Origin: Piscinibacter sp. HJYY11
GTDB lineage: Bacteria; Pseudomonadota; Gammaproteobacteria; Burkholderiales; Burkholderiaceae_C
DNA: 64,000 nt
Assembly: GCF_016735515.1 (NCBI RefSeq)
Contig: NZ_JAERQZ010000001.1
Span: 2,902,746-2,966,745 of the forward strand
Direction: 5' to 3'
Shown: piece by piece, positions 1 through 8,813 of the stretch
Layout of the letters: every line of letters begins with the position of its first letter
How positions within the stretch are numbered: position 1 is the stretch's first letter
The notes under the pieces: model-generated
The model's database searches: none
What the model saw: the letters and a program-made list of their open reading frames with translations, nothing else
What the model was told of the DNA's origin: nothing
Program-made: the position numbers and the translations under genes

Positions 1-395
1 CGCGCGTTGCGCAGGTGGGTGGCCAGGCGCGCCAGCACCTCCTGCGCACGCACCGGCTTCACCACGTAGTCGACGCCGCCGCTTTCGAAGCCTTCGACGA
101 TGTGCGGCGTCTCCGACAGGCCGGTCATGAAGATCACCGGCACATGCGCCAGCGCCGGGTCGGCCTTGAGGCGACGGCACACCTCGAAGCCCGACAGCCC
201 GGGCATCAGCGCGTCGAGCAGGATGGCATCGGGCGACACCAGCTCCAGCCGCGCGAGGGCCGATTCGCCGTCGTGGGCCACCACCACGCTGTAGCCGTGC
301 TCCTCGAGCGCAATGCACACCGGCCCGAGCGACTGCGGTGCGTCGTCGACCAGCATCACCACGCCGGAAGTCCGTCCAGGGGCACTGGCGCTCAC
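1..395 (-). CDS. Response regulator, N-terminal receiver domain (partial, cut by left edge)
   Basis: The visible 131 residues form a CheY-like receiver domain: acidic pair D17-D18, phospho-acceptor D61 in the context ILLDALMPG, a Thr in FMTG, and the conserved Lys in YVVKPV. The rest, including any DNA-binding domain, lies beyond the left edge. The gene starts at GTG overlapping the kinase stop codon (GTGA), so the two are translationally coupled. An ATG 13 codons further in is an alternative start. It is probably the partner of the hybrid kinase and the regulator of the divergent amide operon. A LuxR-type output domain would be usual here but cannot be seen. Confidence 0.85.
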   Translation of the reverse strand, partial: MSASAPGRTSGVVMLVDDAPQSLGPVCIALEEHGYSVVVAHDGESALARLELVSPDAILLDALMPGLSGFEVCRRLKADPALAHVPVIFMTGLSETPHIVEGFESGGVDYVVKPVRAQEVLARLATHLRNA

Positions 396-3300
396 AGCGG
401 CACCTCCTCGTCGGCCGTGCGGCCCTGCACGTTCTTCACGAGCTGCTGCAACACGCCTTCGAGGTCGTAGCGCTCGAGCAGCCCGCCCAGGCGCTGCAGC
501 TCGGGGGTGCACTCGGCATGCGTGTGCAGCGCGCTGTCGATGGCCGCCTTCAAACCCTGCACATGGCCGAGGCGGGCGAGGCGCATCAGGTCGCCCACCA
601 GTTGCGCCGGCAGTGAGGCCTCGACGTCCGACACCACCGAGCCCGTCCACGCCGGCATCGCGAGTTCGGCCAGCCATTCGATCTGCAGGTGGCGCTGCAA
701 CGCGGCGAGCAGCTCCGATTCGATCACCGGCTTGTCGACGAAGCCCTGCACACCGGCCTCGGCCAGCTTGTCGGGCTGGTTCTCGAAGGCATTGGCCGAC
801 ACCATGATGATCGGCAGGCCGGCGAACCCGGCAGCGCGGATCCCTCTGGCCGTCTGCCAGCCGTCCATGTCGTCCATCGACACATCGAGCAGCACCGCGT
901 CGGGCTGTTGCGACTGCACGCTCTCCAGGCACTCGCTGCCGCTGGCCGCTTCGCGGATGTGGAAGCCCAGCGGCGCCAGCATGCCCACCAGCATCTGCCG
1001 TTGCGTCGGCTGGTCGTCGACGACGAGCAGCGTGCGGCGCGGGCCCACGTAGCCCGTCACCGGCCGGTGCGGCAACCGTGGCCGCGTGGGCGCGCTGACC
1101 TCGCGCAGGTAGAGCCGCACGGTGAAGGTGCTGCCTTCGCCCGGCGCACTCCGCAGCGTGAGGTCGCCGCCCATCAGCTGCGTGAGCAGGTGGGTGATGG
1201 TGAGGCCGAGGCCGGTGCCCGGGTCGCCGGTGCGGCGGCCGGCGCTGCCGCGTTCGAAGGGCAGGAAGATGCGCTCCTGGTCCTGTGCCGCGATGCCGAT
1301 GCCGGTGTCGATGACTTCGAAGCGCGCCACCTCGCGGCGGTGGTCGAGCCGGAGCGTGATGCTGCCGTGGTCGGTGAAACGCACCGCGTTGCCGAGCAGG
1401 TTGATGAGGATCTGCCGCAGCCGGCGCGCGTCGGCGTTCACGTAGCTCGGAATGCGGCCGCTCGTCTCCAGCTTGAAGGCGAGGCCTTTCGCTTCGGCCT
1501 GCGGGGCGACCATGCGCACCAGGTCGTCGAGGAACTCGTGCATGGGCAGCGGCGCCGGGTCGAGCCGCAGTCGCCCGGCCTCGATGCGGGCGAGGTCGAG
1601 AAGGCCGTCGATGAGGCCGTGCAGGTGCTCGCCGCTGCGGTGGATGGTCGCGACCGAGGCGCGGCGTGCGCCCTGCACCTGCTCGTCCTTCAGGAGGATC
1701 TGCGCATAGCCGAGGATGCTGTTGAGCGGCGTGCGCAGCTCGTGCGTCATGCCGGCCACGTAGCGCGTCTTGGCTTGGTTGGCCGCCTCGGCCAGGTCTT
1801 TCGCCTGCTGCAAGGCGGCGTCGGTGCGCTGGTGGGCCTCGATCTCCCGGGTCAGCAGCTGGTTCTGGCGGTTCGATTCGTCCTGTGCCATGTGGCGGCT
1901 CTCACTGCCGAGCACCACCCACCACGCGCCCACCGCGGCCACCAGCGACAGCAGCGCAAACACCTTGAGGAAAGGCGCCTGCAGCGCCAGCTGGTCGGAG
2001 GCGCGCAACACCACCTGCTGGTCATACACCACGCCGAGGATCACCGCCAGGAGGCCGATCAGCGAGGCCAGCACCACCAGGTAATGCGCGACCCGCGAAT
2101 TGACGTGGCCTGCCAGGCGCGCCGGCAGCACGGTGGCCAGCGCCGCGCTCACCTGCTCGGCGGCGCGCGAGTCGGTCTTGCAGCGGTCGTGGCAACGCGA
2201 TTCGAGCGTGCAGCAGAGCGAGCAGATGGGCGCGTCGTAGGCTGGGCAATGCGCCATGTCTTCCGACTCGAAGGCGTTATCGCACACCGAGCACACCACG
2301 CTCTCGCCGGGCGCCCAGCGGGTGGCGCTGTGGCGTGCGAGGTAGTAGCGCCCGCGCGTGGCCCAGGCCAGCAGCGGCGACAGCACCATGGCGGTCATGA
2401 GCGCGATGAAGGGCGAGAACGCCTCGGCCGTGGGCCCGAGCGCGCCCGCGTACGCCACGATGGCCAGCACCGCCGCGCTCAGCATGGCGCCGAGGCCGAC
2501 GGGGTTGATGTCGTAGAGGTGCGCCCGCTTGAACTCGATGTGCTTCGGGCTCAGGCCGAGTGGCTTGTTGATCACGAGGTCGGCCACCAGCGCGCCCACC
2601 CACGCGATGGCCACGTTGCTGTAGAGGCCCAGCACACGCTCCAGTGCCTCGAACACGCCGAGCGTCATCAAGAGCACCGCGATCGCCACGTTGAACACCA
2701 GCCACACCACGCGCCCGGGGTGGCTGTGGGTGAGGCGCGCGAAGAAGTTGCTCCAGGCCAGCGAGCCGGCGTAGGCATTGGTGAGGTTGATCTTCACCTG
2801 CGAGACCACGACGAAGAGCGTGGTGACCGCCAGCACCCAGGCCGGGTTGTCGAACACGTACGCGAAGGCCGCCAGGTACATCTGCGTCGGCTCGATCGCC
2901 TTGTCGGTCGGGATCTGGTGCTGCAGGGCGAGAAAGGCGAGGAAGGCGCCGCCCAGCATCTTCACCATGCCGGGCACGATCCAGCCCGGCCCGGCCACCA
3001 GCACGGCGGCCCACCAGCGGCGCCGGTTGGCCGCGGTCTTCTCGGGCAGGAAGCGCAGGTAGTCGACCTGCTCGCCGATCTGCACCACGAGCGAGAAGGC
3101 CACTGTCGCCGCGGCGCCGAACATCAGCCAGCTGAAGCCCGAGCTGTCGGAGCTGCGCCCCACCAGGCCGGTGAAATCGCTGAAGGCCTGCGGGTTCTTC
3201 GCGAGCACGAAGAGGTAGGGCAGCACCAGCAGCACGATCCACAGCGGCTGCGTCCACAGCTGCAGGCGCGAGATCTGCGTGATGCCGTACATCACGAGCG

Positions 3301-3787
3301 GGATGATGCCGAGCGACGACAGCAGGTAGCACAGCGGCAGCGGCCAGTCGAAGTACATCTGCAGCGCGAGCGCGAGGATGGCCGCCTCCAGCGCGAAGAA
3401 GATGAAGGTGAAGCTCGCGTAGATCAGCGAGGTGAGCGTGGAGCCGAGGTAGCCGAAGCCGGCGCCGCGCGTGAGCAGGTCCATGTCGACGCCGTACTTC
3501 GCGGCGTAGTAGCTGATGGGCAACCCGGTGAAGAAGGTGATGAGGCCGACGACGAGGATCGCCCACAGCGCATTCGAGAAGCCGTAGTTGAGCGCGATGG
3601 CGCCGCCGATGGCTTCGAGCGCGAGAAACGAGCAGGCACCGAACGCGGTGTTCGCAACGCGGAACTCGCTCCATTTGCGGAAGCTGCGCGGCGTGTACCG
3701 CAGTGCGTAGTCCTCCAGCGTCTCGTCGGCGACCCAGGCGTTGTAGTCGCGGCGGATGCGAAAGATCTTCTGGGTGGCGGCTGGCAC
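392..3787 (-). CDS. Hybrid sensor histidine kinase with an NCS1-permease-like membrane sensor
   Basis: A 1131-residue protein. Residues 1-480 look like an NCS1 (purine/cytosine/allantoin) permease with about twelve membrane segments. Residues 499-536 hold eight cysteines (C499, C502, C514, C522, C525, C526, C532, C536), probably binding metal. Two further membrane helices lie near 565-590 and 608-627. The kinase core follows (H682 in MTHELRTPLN; N-box near N800; G boxes DTGIGI and GTGLGL), then a receiver domain (about 918-1035, D968, K1019) and a helical tail that may be an Hpt remnant. Transporter-like sensors fused to kinases are known (CbrA has an SSS-type one). It diverges from amiE and overlaps the downstream regulator, so sensing of amides, urea or a purine-like nitrogen compound is inferred. 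Confidence 0.9.
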   Translation of the reverse strand: MPAATQKIFRIRRDYNAWVADETLEDYALRYTPRSFRKWSEFRVANTAFGACSFLALEAIGGAIALNYGFSNALWAILVVGLITFFTGLPISYYAAKYGVDMDLLTRGAGFGYLGSTLTSLIYASFTFIFFALEAAILALALQMYFDWPLPLCYLLSSLGIIPLVMYGITQISRLQLWTQPLWIVLLVLPYLFVLAKNPQAFSDFTGLVGRSSDSSGFSWLMFGAAATVAFSLVVQIGEQVDYLRFLPEKTAANRRRWWAAVLVAGPGWIVPGMVKMLGGAFLAFLALQHQIPTDKAIEPTQMYLAAFAYVFDNPAWVLAVTTLFVVVSQVKINLTNAYAGSLAWSNFFARLTHSHPGRVVWLVFNVAIAVLLMTLGVFEALERVLGLYSNVAIAWVGALVADLVINKPLGLSPKHIEFKRAHLYDINPVGLGAMLSAAVLAIVAYAGALGPTAEAFSPFIALMTAMVLSPLLAWATRGRYYLARHSATRWAPGESVVCSVCDNAFESEDMAHCPAYDAPICSLCCTLESRCHDRCKTDSRAAEQVSAALATVLPARLAGHVNSRVAHYLVVLASLIGLLAVILGVVYDQQVVLRASDQLALQAPFLKVFALLSLVAAVGAWWVVLGSESRHMAQDESNRQNQLLTREIEAHQRTDAALQQAKDLAEAANQAKTRYVAGMTHELRTPLNSILGYAQILLKDEQVQGARRASVATIHRSGEHLHGLIDGLLDLARIEAGRLRLDPAPLPMHEFLDDLVRMVAPQAEAKGLAFKLETSGRIPSYVNADARRLRQILINLLGNAVRFTDHGSITLRLDHRREVARFEVIDTGIGIAAQDQERIFLPFERGSAGRRTGDPGTGLGLTITHLLTQLMGGDLTLRSAPGEGSTFTVRLYLREVSAPTRPRLPHRPVTGYVGPRRTLLVVDDQPTQRQMLVGMLAPLGFHIREAASGSECLESVQSQQPDAVLLDVSMDDMDGWQTARGIRAAGFAGLPIIMVSANAFENQPDKLAEAGVQGFVDKPVIESELLAALQRHLQIEWLAELAMPAWTGSVVSDVEASLPAQLVGDLMRLARLGHVQGLKAAIDSALHTHAECTPELQRLGGLLERYDLEGVLQQLVKNVQGRTADEEVPL

Positions 3788-3845
3788 TTCAGGAAGCCCG
3801 GTACAGCGGTGAACCGGGAAATAGCAAGAAGTGCTCCAGCTCCCT

Positions 3846-3891
3846 GTACGTTGATTGACGTATTCGCGCGCACCCGAAGTGTTCTTAAGGT
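3846..3891 (+). promoter_or_regulatory. amiE promoter with inverted-repeat operator TACGT-N6-ACGTA
   Basis: Bases 3847-3862 read TACGTTGATTGACGTA, a 5-bp inverted repeat with a 6-bp spacer. The 20-bp block 3846-3865 recurs exactly at 7415-7434. A weak -10-like hexamer, TAAGGT, begins 31.5 bp from the dyad centre, and the second copy has TAGTCT at exactly the same offset. This is the geometry of an activator-dependent promoter whose site covers the -35 region. The element lies in the 140-bp gap between the divergent kinase and amiE. The likely binder is the response regulator of the adjacent two-component pair (inference). Confidence 0.6.
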
Positions 3892-3927
3892 CGCACCAAC
3901 ATCGTCACCGACCCGAGGAGCACCAGC

Positions 3928-4968
3928 ATGTTGCACGGCGACATCTCCAGCAGCCACGACACCGTCGGCGTGGCCGTCGTCAACTACAAGATGCCGCGGC
4001 TGCACAGCAAGGCCGAAGTGCTCGCCAACGCACGCAAGATCGCCGAGATGATCGAGGGCATCAAGCTCGGCCTGCCGGGGCTCGACCTGATCGTCTTCCC
4101 CGAGTACAGCACCCACGGGATCATGTACGACTCGCAGGAGATGTACGACACGGCGTCCACCGTGCCGGGCGAGGAGACCGAGATCTTCGCGGCGGCGTGC
4201 CGCAAGGCCAAGGTGTGGGGCGTGTTCTCGCTCACCGGCGAGCGCCACGAGGAGCACCCATACAAGGCGCCGTACAACACGCTCATCCTGATGAACGACC
4301 AGGGCGAGATCGTGCAGAAGTACCGCAAGATCATGCCGTGGGTCCCCATCGAGGGCTGGTACCCGGGCAACTGCACCTACGTGAGCGAAGGCCCCAAGGG
4401 GCTGAAGGTGAGCCTCATCATCTGCGACGACGGCAACTACCCCGAGATCTGGCGCGACTGCGCGATGAAGGGCGCCGAGCTGATCGTGCGCTGCCAGGGC
4501 TACATGTACCCCGCCAAGGACCAGCAGGTGCTGATGGCCAAGGCCATGGCCTGGGCCAACAACGTCTACGTGGCGGTCGCCAACGCCGCCGGCTTCGACG
4601 GCGTGTACTCGTACTTCGGCCACTCGGCGATCGTCGGCTTCGACGGCCGCACGCTCGGCGAATGCGGCGAAGAGGACTACGGCATCCAGTACGCGGCGCT
4701 CTCCAAGAGCCTGATCCGCGACGCGCGGCGCAACGGGCAGAGCGAGAACCACCTGTTCAAGCTGCTGCACCGCGGTTACACCGGCAAGATCAACTCGCAC
4801 GAAGGCGCGCAGGGCGTGGCCACCTGCCCGTACGACTTCTACGCGAAGTGGATCAACGACCCCGAGGGCACCCGGCAGATGGTCGAGGCGATCACACGCC
4901 CGACGGTGGGCACCGAGGAATGCCCGATTCCGGGCATTCCCAACCAGAGCGCGGGCGCGCACCGCTGA
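3928..4968 (+). CDS. amiE: Aliphatic amidase
   Basis: A cytoplasmic nitrilase-superfamily enzyme that hydrolyses short aliphatic amides to the acid and ammonia. The 346 residues align almost end to end with remembered Pseudomonas AmiE, from the N-terminal HGDISSS and [14 protein letters not shown] onward. The triad residues are in place: E59 in VFPEYS, the Lys of KYRKIMPW (about 134) and the Cys of [12 protein letters not shown] (about 166). The length matches the family. It is the first gene of the rightward amide operon and follows the TACGT-N6-ACGTA operator by about 60 bp. A GAGGAGC ribosome-binding site precedes the ATG. Confidence 0.97.
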   Translation: MLHGDISSSHDTVGVAVVNYKMPRLHSKAEVLANARKIAEMIEGIKLGLPGLDLIVFPEYSTHGIMYDSQEMYDTASTVPGEETEIFAAACRKAKVWGVFSLTGERHEEHPYKAPYNTLILMNDQGEIVQKYRKIMPWVPIEGWYPGNCTYVSEGPKGLKVSLIICDDGNYPEIWRDCAMKGAELIVRCQGYMYPAKDQQVLMAKAMAWANNVYVAVANAAGFDGVYSYFGHSAIVGFDGRTLGECGEEDYGIQYAALSKSLIRDARRNGQSENHLFKLLHRGYTGKINSHEGAQGVATCPYDFYAKWINDPEGTRQMVEAITRPTVGTEECPIPGIPNQSAGAHR

Positions 4969-4987
4969 CCTTGCCGACACCGCAGAC

Positions 4988-5797
4988 GTGGGGGACCCGC
5001 TCGCCGCCTGGCGCATCGTCGCCGAGCCCTACTACCAGGCGAGCGGCGACGAGGTCGCCCTTTTCGAAGCGGCGCATGCGAGCGGCCTGCCCCTGCTGCT
5101 GAAGGGCCCCACCGGCTGTGGCAAGACACGCTTCGTCGAGCACATGGCGTGGCGGCTGCGACAGCCACTCATCACGGTCGCCTGCCACGACGACCTGAGC
5201 GCCGCCGACCTGGTGGGCCGCTGGCTGCTCGACGCGCAGGGCACGCGCTGGCAGGACGGGCCGCTCACGCTCGCGGTGCGCCATGGCGCGATCTGCTACC
5301 TCGACGAAGTGGTGGAGGCGCGCGCCGACACCACCGTCGTGCTGCACCCCTTGGCCGACAGCCGGCGTGCACTGCCGCTTGCGGCCTGCAACGAACTCGT
5401 GCCCGCGCATGCCGACTTCCGCCTCGTGGTGTCCTACAACCCGGGCTACCAGGCGGCCTTCAAGGAACTCAAGATGTCGACGCGGCAGCGCTTCTGCGCG
5501 CTCGACTTCGGCTACCCACCGCCCGAGACCGAGGCGGCCATCGTCGCGCATGAAGGCGGTGTCTCGCGTGAGCAGGCCGGGCAAATGGTGCAGCTCGCGC
5601 TGCGCACACGCCGCCTGCAAGGCCAGGGCCTGGACGAAGGCGCGTCGACCCGCATGCTGGTGCATGCCGGGCGATTGATGCAGGCCGGCATGGCGAGTGG
5701 CCGCGCCTGCCGCGCCGCGGTGACGGGGCCGCTCACCGACGAGCCCGAGCTGATGGAGTCACTCGACGCCATCGTGCGTGCGTTCTTCGTCGAATGA
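4988..5797 (+). CDS. MoxR/CbbQ/NorQ-type AAA ATPase
   Basis: A 269-residue AAA+ ATPase with Walker A GPTGCGKT (40-47), Walker B ICYLDEV (about 102-108) and a sensor-like VVSYNPGYQ. Proteins of this kind work with VWA-domain partners as chaperones that remodel or metallate enzymes (CbbQ-CbbO, NorQ-NorD). A VWA gene follows directly. The start is a GTG 19 bp after the amiE stop; no ATG is available upstream in frame. Pseudomonas amidase operons also carry an AAA gene, amiB, after amiE, so the role may be comparable, but this protein looks like the MoxR/NorQ branch. Confidence 0.88.
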   Translation: MGDPLAAWRIVAEPYYQASGDEVALFEAAHASGLPLLLKGPTGCGKTRFVEHMAWRLRQPLITVACHDDLSAADLVGRWLLDAQGTRWQDGPLTLAVRHGAICYLDEVVEARADTTVVLHPLADSRRALPLAACNELVPAHADFRLVVSYNPGYQAAFKELKMSTRQRFCALDFGYPPPETEAAIVAHEGGVSREQAGQMVQLALRTRRLQGQGLDEGASTRMLVHAGRLMQAGMASGRACRAAVTGPLTDEPELMESLDAIVRAFFVE

Positions 5798-5800
5798 AGC

Positions 5801-5896
5801 ATGCCGCCGGATGAATGCGCACTCGACGCACGCCGCCCCGTGCTGCGGCACTATCTCCACGCGATGTGGTCCTTCGCGCCGGCGATCGACGCGTGA
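5801..5896 (+). pseudogene. 5' fragment of the VWA-domain gene, ended by in-frame TGA
   Basis: An ATG three bases after the AAA gene stop opens a 31-codon frame containing RHYLHAMWSFAP, which resembles the start of CbbO/NorD proteins. It ends at TGA 5894-5896. The same frame then stays open to 7393 and continues with sequence that reads like the rest of the N-terminal domain (LWLPAQAPHPRWYEAAAAH). The simplest reading is one gene, 5801-7393 (530 sense codons plus the stop), interrupted by a nonsense codon. A sequencing error cannot be excluded. Confidence 0.6.
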
Positions 5897-6010
5897 CCCG
5901 ACGACGCACCTAACGCACCGTCACTGAGGCAGGCGACGCTGTGGCTGCCGGCGCAGGCCCCGCACCCGCGCTGGTATGAAGCCGCGGCCGCGCATGCCGC
6001 GGCCCATGCG

Positions 6011-7393
6011 GTGCGCAGCCGCGGCGACTTCGATCCGCGCGGCGTGCATCCGCTCACGCGCGCCCTCGTCGGCCTCCTGGAGGACGCGCGTGTCGAGCGG
6101 CTGGCGGCACGTGAGCTGCCCGGCCTGTGGTCGCTGTGGCATCCGCATCACACGGCGAGCCCGGACGACGGCAGCCAGCTCGACGCGCTGATGGCCCGCC
6201 TCGCACGCGGCCTGCACGACCCCGGCTACGCGGACGCCAACGCCTGGGTGCGCAAGGGGCGCGCACTCTTCCTCGAACACGTGGCCGACAGCGCGGGCGA
6301 CGCCACCACGCTGCGCCACGTCGCCTCGCGCCTGGGCCACGACATCGGCCAGATGCGGCTGCGCTTCCATGACCGCGGATACCGGCCCGTGCCCTCGTAC
6401 CGCGACGACCATGCCTGCCTGTGGCAGGCCGAGGCAGTCTCGGCCGAGGCCACGCCCTCGCGCGAAGCCCAGGCCGCGATGGAGATGCCGGCCTCGGCCA
6501 CCCCGTCGCCCACGCCGCCCGAACCGCACGACGAACACCGCTACCCGGAGTGGGACCACCGCATCGGCGCCTACCGCCGCGACTGGTGCCGCCTGCGCGA
6601 GCAGCCAGCCTCCGCGGGCGATGCAGAGGCGTTGCACACGTGGGTGAACGCGCAACAGCGCTGGCTCGCCACGCTCGCGCGCCGTGCGCCCCCGAGCGTC
6701 GACACCCCGCGGCCTTCGCGTCGCCGCCTGTGCCGCCACGGCGACGAGCTGGACCTCGACGCTGCGCTGCGCGAAGCGGCGCAACAGCGCGCCGGCCATG
6801 CCCCTGCCGCGCGTGTGCACCGCGACCGCGAGCCACGCGCGGTGCGCGCGGCCTGGCTCGTGCTGCTGGACCTCTCGGTGTCGATGGCCGACGACGGCCG
6901 GCTCGACCTGGCGCGCCACACCGCGTGGGGCCTGAACGCCATCGCGCAGGCGTCAGGCCGCCGCTGCGCCGTGCACGGCTTTCATTCCGATGGCCGCGAG
7001 CACCAGCACGGCGTGGTGCTGAAGACCTTCGACGACCCGCAGCTCGCCGCCGCACGCCTGGCCGGCCTGCGCGCGCAGGGCTCCACGCGCCTCGGGGTCG
7101 CGCTGCGCCATGCCTGCGCGCTGCTCGACGCACAGCCCGCACAACGCCGCACCGTGCTGCTGCTGAGCGACGGCGAGCCGCACGACATCGACGTGCACGA
7201 CCCCACGCACCTGCTCGCCGATGCACGCCGCGCGGTGCGCGAGGCACGGCGCCGCGGCGTCGGCGTGCAGGGGCTCGCCATGGGCGCCTCGGCCGCCGCA
7301 GCCGTGCGACGCGTGCTGGGGCGGCGTCACGTGCACGCGCTGCGATGTGCACAAGACCTGCGCCGCTGGGTGACGCGCCTGCACCGACTCTGA
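6011..7393 (+). CDS. VWA-domain protein (CbbO/NorD-like), main part of an interrupted gene
   Basis: The downstream part of the VWA gene, counted from the first usable start (GTG) after the in-frame TGA at 5894. The C-terminal von Willebrand A domain carries a metal-ion-dependent adhesion site: DLSVS (DxSxS, about residues 287-291), GSTRLG with its Thr, and SDGEP with its Asp. The family pairs with MoxR-type ATPases, as here. If translation really starts at 6011, about 70 residues of the normal N-terminus are lost, so function is doubtful unless the stop is an error or is read through. Confidence 0.7.
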   Translation: MRSRGDFDPRGVHPLTRALVGLLEDARVERLAARELPGLWSLWHPHHTASPDDGSQLDALMARLARGLHDPGYADANAWVRKGRALFLEHVADSAGDATTLRHVASRLGHDIGQMRLRFHDRGYRPVPSYRDDHACLWQAEAVSAEATPSREAQAAMEMPASATPSPTPPEPHDEHRYPEWDHRIGAYRRDWCRLREQPASAGDAEALHTWVNAQQRWLATLARRAPPSVDTPRPSRRRLCRHGDELDLDAALREAAQQRAGHAPAARVHRDREPRAVRAAWLVLLDLSVSMADDGRLDLARHTAWGLNAIAQASGRRCAVHGFHSDGREHQHGVVLKTFDDPQLAAARLAGLRAQGSTRLGVALRHACALLDAQPAQRRTVLLLSDGEPHDIDVHDPTHLLADARRAVREARRRGVGVQGLAMGASAAAAVRRVLGRRHVHALRCAQDLRRWVTRLHRL

Positions 7394-7414
7394 GCGAACG
7401 CCGCGCGCACGTGA

Positions 7415-7460
7415 GTACGTTGATTGACGTATTCAGCGCGCAGGGGGTCGTCCCTAGTCT
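7415..7460 (+). promoter_or_regulatory. Second TACGT-N6-ACGTA operator, internal promoter before the amide ABC transporter
   Basis: Bases 7416-7431 repeat TACGTTGATTGACGTA exactly as before amiE, and the identity covers 20 bp (7415-7434). A TAGTCT -10-like hexamer starts 31.5 bp from the dyad centre, the same distance as TAAGGT in the first copy. The element lies between the VWA stop and the binding-protein start, giving the transporter and formamidase genes their own promoter under the same control as amiE. Confidence 0.6.
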
Positions 7461-7524
7461 TGCAGCAACGGAGCAGCAGGGTGCTCCGCAACACCACGAA
7501 CTTCACCACGCAACGGAGCGCGAC

Positions 7525-8778
7525 ATGACTGATCGACACGACGACTTTCCTTCCCGGCACCGCCGTCAGCTGCTGGCCGGCATGGCCGCCGCGCCGCTGG
7601 CCGGCCTGCCCACCCTCGCGTCGGCCAACTTCCCGACCTCGAAGGTGAACACCACCAAGCTCGCCATCACCGACACCGAAGTCACCGTCGGCCAGCTGCA
7701 CTCGGCCACCGGCACGATGGCGATCTCGGAGACCGGCTCGATCCAGGCCGAGCAGCTCGCCATCGACCAGATCAACGCGATGGGCGGCATCCTCGGCCGC
7801 AAGATCAAGGTCATCAAGGAAGACGGCGCCAGCGACTGGCCGACCTTCGCCGAGAAGAGCAAGAAGCTGCTCGTCAACGACCGGGTGGCCACCGTCTTCG
7901 GCTGCTGGACCAGCGCCTCGCGCAAGGCAGTGCTGCCGGTGTTCGAGAAGGAGAACGGCCTCCTCTACTACCCGACCTTCTACGAAGGCCTGGAGCAGAG
8001 CAAGAACGTGATCTACACCGGGCAGGAGGCCACGCAGCAGATCATCTGGAGCCTGGACTGGGGCGCGAAGGAGAAGAAGGCCAAGACCTTCTTCCTCGTC
8101 GGCAGCGACTACATCTGGCCGCGCACCTCGATGAAGATCGCGCGCAAGCACATCGAGACGGTGGGCAAGCTCGGCTCCGTCAAGGGCGAGGAGTACTACC
8201 CGCTCGGCCACACCAACTTCAACTCGCTGATCAACAAGATCAAGGTTGCCAAGCCCGACTGCATCTTCGCGGCGGTGGTGGGTGGCTCTAACGTCGCGTT
8301 CTACAAGCAGCTCAAGGCTGCGGGCATCACCGGCGACAAGCAGTTCCTGCTGACGCTGTCGGTCACGGAAGACGAGATGACCGGCGTGGGCGGCGAAAAC
8401 TTCGCCGGCTTCTACTCGTCGATGAAGTACTTCCAGACGCTGGAGAACGAGAACAACAAGAAGTTCGTCGCCGCCTTCAAGGCCAAGTACGGCAAGGACG
8501 CGGTGATCGGCGACGTGACGCAGGCCGGCTACCTCGGCCCTTGGCTGTGGAAGGCCGCGGTCGAGAAGGCCGGCAGTTTCGACGTCGACAAGGTGGTCGC
8601 CGCCTCGCCCGGCATCGAGCTCAAGACCGCGCCCGAGGGCTACGTGAAGCTCGACGCCAACCACCACCTGTGGAGCAAGGCGCGCATCGGCCAGGGCATG
8701 CCGGATGCGACCTTCAAGGTGGTCGCGGAATCCAAGGACCTGATCAAGCCGGACCCCTTCCCCAAGGGATACCAGTAA
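7525..8778 (+). CDS. Amide/urea ABC transporter, periplasmic substrate-binding protein (UrtA/FmdD-like)
   Basis: A 417-residue periplasmic binding protein that delivers its ligand to the following permeases. A Tat-like signal (SRHRRQLLAG, then AAAPLAGLPTLASA) opens the protein. The mature part has features of the urea/short-chain-amide branch: VTVGQLHSATGTMAISE, FGCWTSASRKAVLPVFE, and LLYYPTFYEGLE. The ATG at 7525 was chosen because the signal peptide begins there; the frame runs open far upstream. The neighbours amiE and fmdA suggest an amide ligand such as acetamide or formamide, or urea. Confidence 0.93.
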   Translation: MTDRHDDFPSRHRRQLLAGMAAAPLAGLPTLASANFPTSKVNTTKLAITDTEVTVGQLHSATGTMAISETGSIQAEQLAIDQINAMGGILGRKIKVIKEDGASDWPTFAEKSKKLLVNDRVATVFGCWTSASRKAVLPVFEKENGLLYYPTFYEGLEQSKNVIYTGQEATQQIIWSLDWGAKEKKAKTFFLVGSDYIWPRTSMKIARKHIETVGKLGSVKGEEYYPLGHTNFNSLINKIKVAKPDCIFAAVVGGSNVAFYKQLKAAGITGDKQFLLTLSVTEDEMTGVGGENFAGFYSSMKYFQTLENENNKKFVAAFKAKYGKDAVIGDVTQAGYLGPWLWKAAVEKAGSFDVDKVVAASPGIELKTAPEGYVKLDANHHLWSKARIGQGMPDATFKVVAESKDLIKPDPFPKGYQ

Positions 8779-8813
8779 GAACCGGCATCGAAGCCCGTTG
8801 CAACAGCACGAGG

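Noticed and set aside
689..4051. Long plus-strand frame opposite the hybrid kinase
   Set aside because: It is antisense to a gene with clear domains, is Arg/His-rich with no recognisable family, and is expected from the strong third-position GC bias.
5894..5896. TGA in the VWA gene as a selenocysteine codon
   Set aside because: No SECIS-like hairpin follows, the family has no selenoprotein members I know of, and the position is outside the catalytic site.
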